From NCBI GenBank assembly GCA_902547175.1, contig CACCMS010000032.1:1-8022 (forward strand): a stretch of DNA of 8,022 nucleotides, written 5' to 3'. Both the position numbers and the translations under genes were made by a program. This document shows positions 1-6,075 of this stretch, one piece after another. Under the pieces are notes generated by a model. The model saw only the letters and a program-made list of their open reading frames with translations. It did no database searches and had not been told where the DNA came from. Positions within the stretch are counted from its first letter, which is position 1. Every line of letters begins with the position of its first letter. Origin of the DNA: Rhodospirillaceae bacterium. GTDB lineage: Bacteria > Pseudomonadota > Alphaproteobacteria > TMED109 > TMED131.

Positions 1-271
1 CTCCTCCAATAAAAACATTACTTCCTTGAATGATTTTCGGAATTTCAATGTTTTGTTTTGTAAGAACAGTAATAGGAACTATTAGAGCTACTATAAGCCA
101 ATGTTTCTTTTTAAAATTTATTTTGGCTGAAAAAAATAATAGAAATAAAATTTGGTAGAAGATTAAAGAATACCAGCTGGGGTTAAAAAGACCAATACAG
201 CTTATAAAAACAAATAATATTAATGGATAAGCTACTATTTTTTTTTCTAATATATTAGTAATTATAACCAT
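1..271 (-). CDS. Partial membrane protein of unknown function (N-terminal 90 residues)
   Basis: An open frame runs leftward from an ATG at 271-269 to the window edge without a stop, so only the N-terminus is present. The translation begins MVIITNILEKKIVAYPLILF. It shows three hydrophobic stretches, at about residues 13-30, 32-49 and 57-71, separated by short lysine-rich or polar turns (KINFKKKH at about 50-57). A more polar segment follows (TKQNIEIPKIIQGSNVFIGG, residues 71-90). This looks like an inner-membrane protein whose soluble or further membrane part lies outside the window. I do not recognise the family. No Shine-Dalgarno sequence precedes the ATG. The gene is divergent from the hydrolase at 325, with 53 bases between the start codons. 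The uninterrupted frame and clear hydrophobic periodicity make it credible, but the function is unknown. Confidence 0.6.
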   Translation of the reverse strand, partial: MVIITNILEKKIVAYPLILFVFISCIGLFNPSWYSLIFYQILFLLFFSAKINFKKKHWLIVALIVPITVLTKQNIEIPKIIQGSNVFIGG

Positions 272-284
272 ATATTAATGTTAT

Positions 285-290
285 ATTATA
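285..290 (-). promoter_or_regulatory. Candidate -10 box for the leftward membrane protein gene
   Basis: The minus strand reads TATAAT here, 13 bases before the ATG at 271. No good -35 is visible and the region is nearly all A/T, so a chance match is possible. If real, the mRNA leader would be only a few bases long, which fits the missing Shine-Dalgarno sequence. Confidence 0.25.
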
Positions 291-304
291 ATACTTATCT
301 TAGG

Positions 305-310
305 TATAAT
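305..310 (+). promoter_or_regulatory. Candidate -10 box for the hydrolase gene
   Basis: A perfect TATAAT lies 14 bases before the ATG at 325. Transcription would start about 7 bases further on, leaving a leader of roughly 8 bases without a Shine-Dalgarno sequence. The -35 region (about 282-287, TATATT) is poor. It sits back to back with the leftward -10 at 285-290. Confidence 0.3.
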
Positions 311-324
311 ATAAATAAATAAAG

Positions 325-1281
325 ATGCAAAAATTTTATTTAAGCAAATCATCATTAACAGTAATAAATACTTTAAAAAGTTTAAAGGAGAAAAGCTTAA
401 TTAAGGATATACAAAAATTATCAGCACTAAATGCTAGAATAGAGTTTTCTAAAATAAGAGCATACTTTTCATATAAAAAAAATATAGATGTTCTAATTAA
501 AAAAGATTTTAAAATAGAAAATATTCCCGTTAGATATTACAGAGGAAAAAATAAATCTAAAAATGAGGTGTTACCGATTATGATTTATTTTCATGGAGGT
601 GGCTGGGTATTAGGTAATGTAGATACTCATGACCAAGTATGTAGTATTTTAGCGAATAAAGGAAAATATGACTTAATTTCTGTGGAATATAGTTTAGCTC
701 CTGAGGCCAGTTTCCCCAAAGCTATAAATGAGAGCAAGAAAATATTAAAAAGTATTTCTCAAAATAAATATGGTTTAAAAATAAATAATAAAAAAATAAT
801 ATTATGTGGTGATAGTGCTGGCGGAAATATCGCCACTGTTTTAGCTGACTATAATAAAAATGAACTTAAGGCTAATGTTATTTTTCAGGTATTAGTTTAT
901 CCAGCCACACATATGTTTAGTAAGTATGCTTCAAAAGATAAGTATGAAGGCCTAATACTTAACAAAAAATTAATGAAGTGGTTTGAAAATCACTATTGCC
1001 CAAAGAATATTAGAAAAAAATATATTAATGATCCAAGGCTATCACCAATTAAAAATAAAAAAATGACAGGCATGCCAGACACTTTGATAGTTTTAGCAGA
1101 ATGTGATCCTCTATATGATGAAGGTTTTTTATATGGTAAAAAACTTAAAGAAAATAATGTAAAAGTAGAAATAAAAGTTTATAAAGGATTGATGCATGGG
1201 TTTTTCACCATGGGAGGAATAGTTAAAGAATTAACTTCAGTGATTTCTTTTATCAATAAAAAAATAGATGATATTTTATAG
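325..1281 (+). CDS. Alpha/beta hydrolase, hormone-sensitive lipase (HSL) family esterase
   Basis: This is a 318-residue carboxylic ester hydrolase of the HSL (bacterial family IV) type, usual length about 300-320. The oxyanion-hole motif HGGGW is at residues 90-94. The nucleophile elbow GDSAGG is at 162-167, with Ser164 as nucleophile. The acid is Asp261 in DPLYDEG (261-267), and the catalytic His291 lies in MHGFF (290-294). All parts of the triad are therefore present and it should be active. Residues 1-75 form a lysine-rich N-terminal cap region, and no signal peptide is seen, so it is probably cytoplasmic. HSL enzymes usually cleave short acyl esters; the natural substrate cannot be told from the sequence. 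It stands alone on the plus strand, divergent from the partial membrane protein and converging on the ParA gene with an 8-base gap. No Shine-Dalgarno sequence precedes the chosen ATG, which lies just behind a TATAAT. Confidence 0.88.
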   Translation: MQKFYLSKSSLTVINTLKSLKEKSLIKDIQKLSALNARIEFSKIRAYFSYKKNIDVLIKKDFKIENIPVRYYRGKNKSKNEVLPIMIYFHGGGWVLGNVDTHDQVCSILANKGKYDLISVEYSLAPEASFPKAINESKKILKSISQNKYGLKINNKKIILCGDSAGGNIATVLADYNKNELKANVIFQVLVYPATHMFSKYASKDKYEGLILNKKLMKWFENHYCPKNIRKKYINDPRLSPIKNKKMTGMPDTLIVLAECDPLYDEGFLYGKKLKENNVKVEIKVYKGLMHGFFTMGGIVKELTSVISFINKKIDDIL

Positions 1282-1289
1282 TATTGATT

Positions 1290-1952
1290 CTATATTATTT
1301 TGAAAATAAATTTTGATAATTTATTTATTTCCTTGTGAGCGATGCTATTTTTTGCAGTATTTCCTATCCAATCTTTTTGCTCAGCAGCTTTATGAAAATC
1401 AGACCTCAGAGAAACTTGAGGCGCTAACAGCCACTGTGAGGGAAGTACTTCACTTATTTTATCTCTTGGCAATATTTTTTGAGGATGTATTCTTGAAGGA
1501 ACAATTATACCCTTAGCTTTTTTATTGTCTTTAGATGCAGAAATAACCCTTTCTATTAAAGGAAAAGAAGCTTCCCATTCAAGCGAGCTTAATCCTACAG
1601 GAATAATTATATAACCTACTTGATGAATAAGTTCACTAAATACGCCTAGATCTATAGGAGGCAAATCAGCAATTACTATATCACATTCTAATGCTAAGCT
1701 GGATAAAGTAGCACCCCAAGTTTGCAAAGCATGAAACTTATTACTTGGAGAGTTTGGTAGAGAAAGCTTTTTTAACTTAAGTCTTTGTATTGAGGTTTCC
1801 TCAAGCCATAAAGAAGATGACCCAATTGGATCAGCATCAATTAATACACAATTTAGTTTAAAATTAGTAGCAAGGGCTGCAGCTAGGTTTACCGCAACAG
1901 TTGTTTTTCCAACTCCTCCCTTCCTATTTGTTATTGCTATTATATTTTTCAT
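1290..1952 (-). CDS. ParA/ParF-like P-loop ATPase, no ParB in view
   Basis: This 220-residue protein is a deviant Walker ATPase of the ParA/MinD superfamily. The Walker A motif with the signature lysine is KGGVGKTT at residues 11-18. The A' motif is DADP at 39-42, and Walker B is DIVIADLPP at 91-99. It starts directly with the P-loop strand (MKNIIAITNRKGG) and has no N-terminal DNA-binding helix-turn-helix, so in size and layout it is closest to the small ParF-type partition ATPases. ParA proteins bind DNA non-specifically in the ATP form and position plasmids, chromosomes or protein clusters with a ParB-like partner. No ParB-like gene or obvious parS-like site is seen, so its cargo is unknown. 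Position 43, normally Gln in DADPQGS, is Ile here. The ATG lacks a Shine-Dalgarno sequence. The gene lies downstream of the gamma-glutamyltransferase gene on the same strand, 173 bases away, so linkage as an operon is uncertain. Confidence 0.85.
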   Translation of the reverse strand: MKNIIAITNRKGGVGKTTVAVNLAAALATNFKLNCVLIDADPIGSSSLWLEETSIQRLKLKKLSLPNSPSNKFHALQTWGATLSSLALECDIVIADLPPIDLGVFSELIHQVGYIIIPVGLSSLEWEASFPLIERVISASKDNKKAKGIIVPSRIHPQKILPRDKISEVLPSQWLLAPQVSLRSDFHKAAEQKDWIGNTAKNSIAHKEINKLSKFIFKII

Positions 1953-1991
1953 TATAAATATAAATTATTATTTAAAAATACATTAAAAAAA

Positions 1992-1997
1992 ATTATA
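1992..1997 (-). promoter_or_regulatory. Weak candidate -10 box for the parA-like gene
   Basis: The minus strand reads TATAAT 39 bases before the ATG at 1952. No convincing -35 is present. The whole 1953-2125 gap is A/T-rich and holds no coding sequence or strong terminator that I can see, so this is only the best available guess. Confidence 0.2.
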
Positions 1998-2125
1998 GCT
2001 ATTATTAACACAATTATAAGCCTTTTTAATCCTTTTAATAAGGTAGGAAAAATTAGTTTTAAAATAATAACTATAATTATACTAAAAACTATCTTTAAAA
2101 AAATATTTAGCTCCCATTATTTTAT

Positions 2126-3820
2126 TTAATAGCCAATTGCATGTCCCTCTCTTCTTGAGTCAGCAATTCCCTGCCAAAATTGATCTTTTTTCCATATTAT
2201 ATTCAAACCACTGGTCATTTCTTTGTACCTAACATCATGATTTTTTTTTTTGAGATATTGTTTCAAATCAGAACTGATATTATTATTTTCTAACTCTGTG
2301 ATTTTATCTCTAGAACAATAGTGAGGTGAAGTTACTGCAGACAAAGGATCATTTTTTAAAAATAATATCTCAAAAGCAACTTTTGAAACATAGCATATAA
2401 TTCTGCTACCTCCTGGTGAACCAAGTATTCCCACAAGTTCATTTTTAAAGAATATAAATGAAGGTGACATACTAGATCTAGGTCTTTTGTTAGGCTCAAC
2501 TCTATTAACTATAAGATTACCTAAGGGGTCTTTATTAAAAAAAGAAAAATCAGTTATCTGATTATTTAAGAAAAAACCTCCAGTTGTAATTCCTGACCCA
2601 AATGCAAATTCTATACTGCTTGTTAATGCTACAGCATTTCCATCTTTATCTACTATGCTTATGTGAGTAGTAGATTCTTGTTCAAAATTTTTACCAATTA
2701 TAATTTTTTTTCCTTTAATATTTTTTAAATTTCCAGGTTTAAAGTTTGGTATACTTTTATGATTATCAATTAGATCAGATCTGAGCTTTAAATATTTTTC
2801 TGATATTAATTCTCTGATAGGTATATCAAAAAATAAAGGATCTGTTATGTAGAAGTTCCTGTCCTGATAAGCTAATCTTGAGGCCTCAATAAATAAATGC
2901 TTTGCAAGATTAGGATCTTTATTGTTAAGCAATTTTTTTTTATTATTTAAAATGCTAATAATTTGTATAAGACCTATACCTCCTGATGTAGGAGGAGGAA
3001 AGCCGCATATTTTATAAGAATTAATTTCTTTACATAATGGCTCTCTTTCTATTGTTTTCCAATTTCGTAAATCGTTTAAAGAAAGCTTATTATCAAGTGT
3101 TTCTGATATTTTTTTTGCAAGTATACCTTTGTTTAATGAATATGGGTTTTTGGATAAGGTTTCTAATGATTTTTTTAAATCTAAATTTTTTATAAAGCTT
3201 CCCTTTTTCTTTGCTTCCTCTTGGTTGAAATAAATTTCATTTACAAATTTATTTTTTTTAATATGAGGAGCCCAATTTAAAAGCTTGTTCAACCTTTCTC
3301 CTATTTGAAAACTTTCGGAATGTTGTATTGCAGAATTAAACAATTTTTCCCATTTTAAAATACCAAATTTATTATGAGCATCAGCTAGCATACTGTATAA
3401 GCCCGGAACACCAACAGAATGTGGCTTTTGAACAGCTTCAATAAATTGCATTTTATTATTATTAATTAAATACATATCATTTTTTACAAGTGAGCTGGAG
3501 GTTTCTCTTCCATCAAAAGCATAAATTTTCTTATCAATATTATTGAAAAAAAGTAAAAACCCGCCTCCTCCTAAGCCTGAAGATTGAGGTTCTACAACAG
3601 ATAAAACATTTTGAGCCGCTATTGCTGCATCCATTGCGTTTCCTCCTGCAAGAAGTATCTCCCTAGCAGCTAAGGATGCTCTCTTATCAGCAGTTACTAC
3701 CATAAATTTTTTAGAAAGAGATTGTTGTAATTGAGCTGTTCCTGAAGAAGGTTCAGGGTTACTTTTATTAAACTGATTAGCAATTATTTGATGCGAGTAA
3801 ATAATTTGTGCTAGCAACAT
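2126..3820 (-). CDS. ggt: Gamma-glutamyltransferase family protein (self-cleaving Ntn hydrolase), likely periplasmic
   Basis: The enzyme transfers or hydrolyses gamma-glutamyl groups, for example from glutathione. Counted from the first ATG (564 residues), the pro-enzyme should cut itself before Thr384 in the TTHIS motif (384-388), giving a large subunit 1-383 and a small subunit 384-564. Thr384 then becomes the N-terminal nucleophile. Other family landmarks are DGRE (103-106, Arg105 matching E. coli Arg114), LNNQ...DFS (418-426, with Gln421 and Asp424 matching Gln430 and Asp433), KRPRSSMSP (445-453) and the oxyanion loop GSPGGSR (467-473). Glu404 replaces E. coli Asn411. The segment between Asp424 and NKRP is a few residues shorter than the E. 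coli lid loop. The ATG at 3820 gives a clipped, uncharged N-terminus. Eleven in-frame codons upstream, starting at an ATC (3853-3851) behind AAGGAG, restore a Lys-Lys signal peptide start, so the true protein may be 575 residues. It is divergent from panC. The family is certain; the exact substrate is not. Confidence 0.9.
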   Translation of the reverse strand: MLLAQIIYSHQIIANQFNKSNPEPSSGTAQLQQSLSKKFMVVTADKRASLAAREILLAGGNAMDAAIAAQNVLSVVEPQSSGLGGGGFLLFFNNIDKKIYAFDGRETSSSLVKNDMYLINNNKMQFIEAVQKPHSVGVPGLYSMLADAHNKFGILKWEKLFNSAIQHSESFQIGERLNKLLNWAPHIKKNKFVNEIYFNQEEAKKKGSFIKNLDLKKSLETLSKNPYSLNKGILAKKISETLDNKLSLNDLRNWKTIEREPLCKEINSYKICGFPPPTSGGIGLIQIISILNNKKKLLNNKDPNLAKHLFIEASRLAYQDRNFYITDPLFFDIPIRELISEKYLKLRSDLIDNHKSIPNFKPGNLKNIKGKKIIIGKNFEQESTTHISIVDKDGNAVALTSSIEFAFGSGITTGGFFLNNQITDFSFFNKDPLGNLIVNRVEPNKRPRSSMSPSFIFFKNELVGILGSPGGSRIICYVSKVAFEILFLKNDPLSAVTSPHYCSRDKITELENNNISSDLKQYLKKKNHDVRYKEMTSGLNIIWKKDQFWQGIADSRREGHAIGY

Positions 3821-3859
3821 AAATTTGATAAAATTTAAATAAATTTTTTTGATAACACT

Positions 3860-3865
3860 CTCCTT
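3860..3865 (-). promoter_or_regulatory. Shine-Dalgarno site AAGGAG of the gamma-glutamyltransferase gene
   Basis: The minus strand reads AAGGAG here. It is about 39 bases from the first ATG (3820), too far to serve it, and only one base from an out-of-frame GTG (3858-3856). It is exactly six bases from an in-frame ATC at 3853-3851. The site therefore argues for a start upstream of the ATG, with ATC as the best-spaced codon. Confidence 0.6.
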
Positions 3866-3869
3866 AAGT

Positions 3870-3874
3870 AGGAA
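3870..3874 (+). promoter_or_regulatory. Shine-Dalgarno site AGGAA of panC
   Basis: AGGAA lies eight bases before the GTG start of panC at 3883 and supports that start. It lies five bases from the minus-strand AAGGAG of the divergent gene, so the two ribosome-binding regions practically abut and each promoter must lie within the other gene's 5' end. Confidence 0.55.
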
Positions 3875-3882
3875 TATACATT

Positions 3883-4725
3883 GTGCAAACTATTATTGCT
3901 AGAAGTTTACCTAGTTTAAAAAAAAATTTAAATAATCTAAAAAAAAATCAAAAAGTAGGTTTGGTGCCAACTATGGGTTGTATTCATGATGGACATTTGG
4001 CATTAGTAAAAAAGTCTAAGCAATTAGAATATTTTACAATAGTTACTATTTTTGTAAATCCAGCTCAATTTAATAATCAAAAAGATCTAGAAAAATATCC
4101 TTCTCAAGAAAAGAAAGATTTGGAGATTCTAAAAAAAAATGATGTAGATTTAGTTTTTTTTCCTAGGGAAAAACAAATGTATCCCCTAGGTTACAGTACT
4201 TACATAAAAGAAATAAATTTTAGCGATATTTTATGTGGAAAATATAGAAAAAGTCACTTTTCTGGAGTATTAACTATCGTACTAAAACTATTTTTAATAA
4301 TACAGCCTTATGCAGCCTTTTTTGGAGAGAAGGACTTTCAACAACTATTTCTAATTAAAAAGATGGTAAAAGATTTAAATATAGGAGTTAAAATAATTGC
4401 AATTCCTACTGTAAGAGATGCCAATGGTTTAGCACTATCCTCTAGAAATAAATTGTTAAATGCTAATGGTTTAGAAATTGCTAAACAAATACATTTAAAT
4501 ATTAAAAAAATAAGATATTTAGACTATAAGTGTACTAAAGATTTAGAGCTTTATTTAAAAAAAGAATTAAAGAAAAGTGGACTGCATAATATAGAATATA
4601 TTGAAATAAGAGATTCTAAAAGTCTTAAACATTGTAAAACCATTATAAAGGAACAAAAACTGAGAGTTTTTATTGCTGTTTATGTAGATGATGTAAGATT
4701 AATTGATAATTTTAAATTGAATTAA
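3883..4725 (+). CDS. panC: Pantothenate synthetase (pantoate--beta-alanine ligase)
   Basis: This cytoplasmic enzyme of the coenzyme A pathway joins D-pantoate and beta-alanine using ATP, via a pantoyl-adenylate, giving pantothenate, AMP and pyrophosphate. The 280-residue length is typical. The nucleotide-binding signature is PTMG (29-32) followed by HDGH (35-38), the family's HxGH. Next come FVNPAQF (57-63) for pantoate binding, HFSGVLTIVLKLF (125-137), the GEKDFQQ motif (148-154) and the KMSKS-like LALSSRN (183-189). The usual RPGHF reads RKSHF here (122-126), a mild deviation. The start is GTG, supported by AGGAA eight bases upstream. The gene stands without panB or panD and is flanked by genes on the opposite strand, so it is probably transcribed alone. 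Its TAA stop overlaps the stop of the convergent lipoprotein gene. Confidence 0.95.
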   Translation: MQTIIARSLPSLKKNLNNLKKNQKVGLVPTMGCIHDGHLALVKKSKQLEYFTIVTIFVNPAQFNNQKDLEKYPSQEKKDLEILKKNDVDLVFFPREKQMYPLGYSTYIKEINFSDILCGKYRKSHFSGVLTIVLKLFLIIQPYAAFFGEKDFQQLFLIKKMVKDLNIGVKIIAIPTVRDANGLALSSRNKLLNANGLEIAKQIHLNIKKIRYLDYKCTKDLELYLKKELKKSGLHNIEYIEIRDSKSLKHCKTIIKEQKLRVFIAVYVDDVRLIDNFKLN

Positions 4726-5990
4726 TCTGCATAAAGCCTTACTTCAGTATTTTCTACATTAGCTACAGATAAAGAGCTAACAGAAATCCTATCTACAGGC
4801 ATTCCCATGGAAATTAAAGAGCTAATTAGTTTACTCACATCATTTCTTGCATTAGCAGCTCTTTCTGCTTGCTCGCTAGGGTTTCCCGCTGAAGAACTTA
4901 CAGCTACTAAGGTAAATTTTGATTTTGGAGCTTTATCTAAAGTTGCACTAATTGCACCAAAAAGATTTTGTTCATAATTATCTTGCTCATCTATTCTAAA
5001 AATCGCTATAGGGTTAGGAGAGACACTAATACTTTCTGATCTTCTTCCTTGTCCTGAGGAGTTTTTATTATCATTAATAGCAGGTAACGAACCTAAAGTT
5101 CCCAAGCCTAATCCAAACGATTCGCCTACAGAAATAGCATTAGCCAGCTGAGTAAGTCTTCTTCTTTCTGCTGCCAGGAATATATCCCTTCTTCTAACTG
5201 TCTCATTTAAGTCTTCTAAAGTTCTAAGCACGTCTACATTTCTCCTTTTAAGAGTATCCTGAAAAGAAGATAAATTTCTGTGATCTTCATCTACAGCCCC
5301 TCTTAATTTTTTTGCTGAACGAGCTTGTTCTAACAAGTAAGAAACCCTAGTTGAAAAGAGTGCTATTTGGTTGCCTACATCTACTAAATTTTGTCCTTGA
5401 GCCCCTACTTCAGCTAGCTCTGTCTGTGCTTGTTCATATTGATTTAAAAGAATAGGATTCCCTGGAGTCGTTCCAATTTGTAACCTAGCAGCTATTGCAG
5501 CAACTATAGAATGATAATTTTCAGCACTTTTGATACCGTTAAATTTTAATTCTTCAAAATTGTCCTCTCCTTGCTTTATATCAGCATCTAATTTTGTATA
5601 CTCTTCTTGCATTTCAAGAATTCTCTGTCCTACGTAGGTGAAAATAGGATTTGCTTTTCCATTACTTTCTGTTTGAATATTATTTTCAGAGCTATCAGTA
5701 TCATCCTGTGTTAACAAATTATCAAGATTATCTTCATTAGGATTATTATTATCTTCTTCATTTCCTAAAATATCTATTTCTGTAACTTGATCAGATTCTT
5801 CGATTTCTGTAATAGTTATTTCTTCTGTATCTTCAGGGTCAAAAGATTCTTCAGGAATTTCTCTAATTACAATTTCCTCTTCTACATCGTTGCCAGAGGG
5901 CCATAGATCTGTAAGATCATTATAGGAACAACTAGTAAGTAAACCAACTAACAAATATATTGTAAAATATTTAAGATGCTTATTATTCAT
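4722..5990 (-). CDS. Acidic coiled-coil lipoprotein with a degenerate OmpA-like C-terminal domain
   Basis: This 422-residue protein begins with a lipoprotein signal peptide: a Lys-containing start, a hydrophobic core, and lipobox LLTSC with Cys21 as the lipidated residue. Residues 34-105 form a highly acidic, Glu/Asp/Asn-rich low-complexity linker. About 115-290 is a long helical, coiled-coil-prone region rich in Glu, Gln, Ala and Arg. A Gly/Ser-rich hinge (about 289-318) leads to a C-terminal domain (320-422) with the alternating strand-helix pattern of OmpA-like domains, ending VRLYAD. The Asp expected in the peptidoglycan-binding OmpA motif (TDxxG...N..LS..RA) is not evident; only an Arg (Arg382, in AERAANARNDV) sits in a comparable place. 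From memory this C-terminal type is common in alphaproteobacteria, though I cannot name a characterised member. An envelope or cell-wall role is likely but inferred. Lysine is scarce outside the N-terminus, unlike the neighbouring proteins. A good Shine-Dalgarno (AAAGGA, 7-base spacer) supports the start. Confidence 0.75.
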   Translation of the reverse strand: MNNKHLKYFTIYLLVGLLTSCSYNDLTDLWPSGNDVEEEIVIREIPEESFDPEDTEEITITEIEESDQVTEIDILGNEEDNNNPNEDNLDNLLTQDDTDSSENNIQTESNGKANPIFTYVGQRILEMQEEYTKLDADIKQGEDNFEELKFNGIKSAENYHSIVAAIAARLQIGTTPGNPILLNQYEQAQTELAEVGAQGQNLVDVGNQIALFSTRVSYLLEQARSAKKLRGAVDEDHRNLSSFQDTLKRRNVDVLRTLEDLNETVRRRDIFLAAERRRLTQLANAISVGESFGLGLGTLGSLPAINDNKNSSGQGRRSESISVSPNPIAIFRIDEQDNYEQNLFGAISATLDKAPKSKFTLVAVSSSAGNPSEQAERAANARNDVSKLISSLISMGMPVDRISVSSLSVANVENTEVRLYAD

Positions 5991-5997
5991 AATATTA

Positions 5998-6003
5998 TCC
6001 TTT
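5998..6003 (-). promoter_or_regulatory. Shine-Dalgarno site AAAGGA of the lipoprotein gene
   Basis: The minus strand reads AAAGGA, followed by a seven-base spacer and the ATG at 5990. This fixes the start codon and so the signal peptide. Confidence 0.6.
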
Positions 6004-6012
6004 AAAGATAAT

Positions 6013-6040
6013 ATAATACTTATTCATATTAATAAATCAA
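6013..6040 (-). promoter_or_regulatory. Candidate promoter of the lipoprotein gene
   Basis: On the minus strand TTGATT (6040-6035) and TATTAT (6018-6013) are separated by 16 bases, close to the sigma-70 consensus. Transcription would start near 6006, just ahead of the Shine-Dalgarno site. The A/T-rich background lowers confidence. Confidence 0.35.
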
Positions 6041-6068
6041 TACTTAGAGAGTACAATACTAATTCATA
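6015..6068. repeat. Short direct repeat in the lipoprotein/tRNA intergenic region
   Basis: AATACTTATTCATA (6015-6028) recurs as AATACTAATTCATA (6055-6068), with 13 of 14 bases identical and starts 40 bases apart. A third partial copy, AATACTTA, lies between them at 6039-6046. The copies overlap and flank the candidate lipoprotein promoter, so they could be protein-binding sites, but chance similarity in A/T-rich DNA is possible. Confidence 0.35.
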
Positions 6069-6075
6069 AATATTT

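Noticed and set aside
1295..1309. Inverted repeat TTATTTT-G-AAAATAA near the convergent ends of the hydrolase and ParA genes
   Set aside because: It lies inside the last codons of the ParA gene, is entirely A/T in its arms and has no G/C stem, so it would be a poor terminator and is expected by chance.
1313..1516. A 67-codon plus-strand open frame opposite the parA-like gene
   Set aside because: It is fully antisense to a gene with clear ATPase motifs, and its translation has no recognisable domain. It is a shadow frame.
2031..2043. Possible hairpin CCTT...AAGG between the gamma-glutamyltransferase and ParA genes
   Set aside because: It has only four pairs and a loop of five; too weak to call a terminator or a structured RNA.
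3856..3858. GTG as the simple start of the gamma-glutamyltransferase gene
   Set aside because: Its frame reaches a stop after seven codons and it is one base from the Shine-Dalgarno, so it works only with a frameshift. It is kept as an alternative within the start-codon finding.
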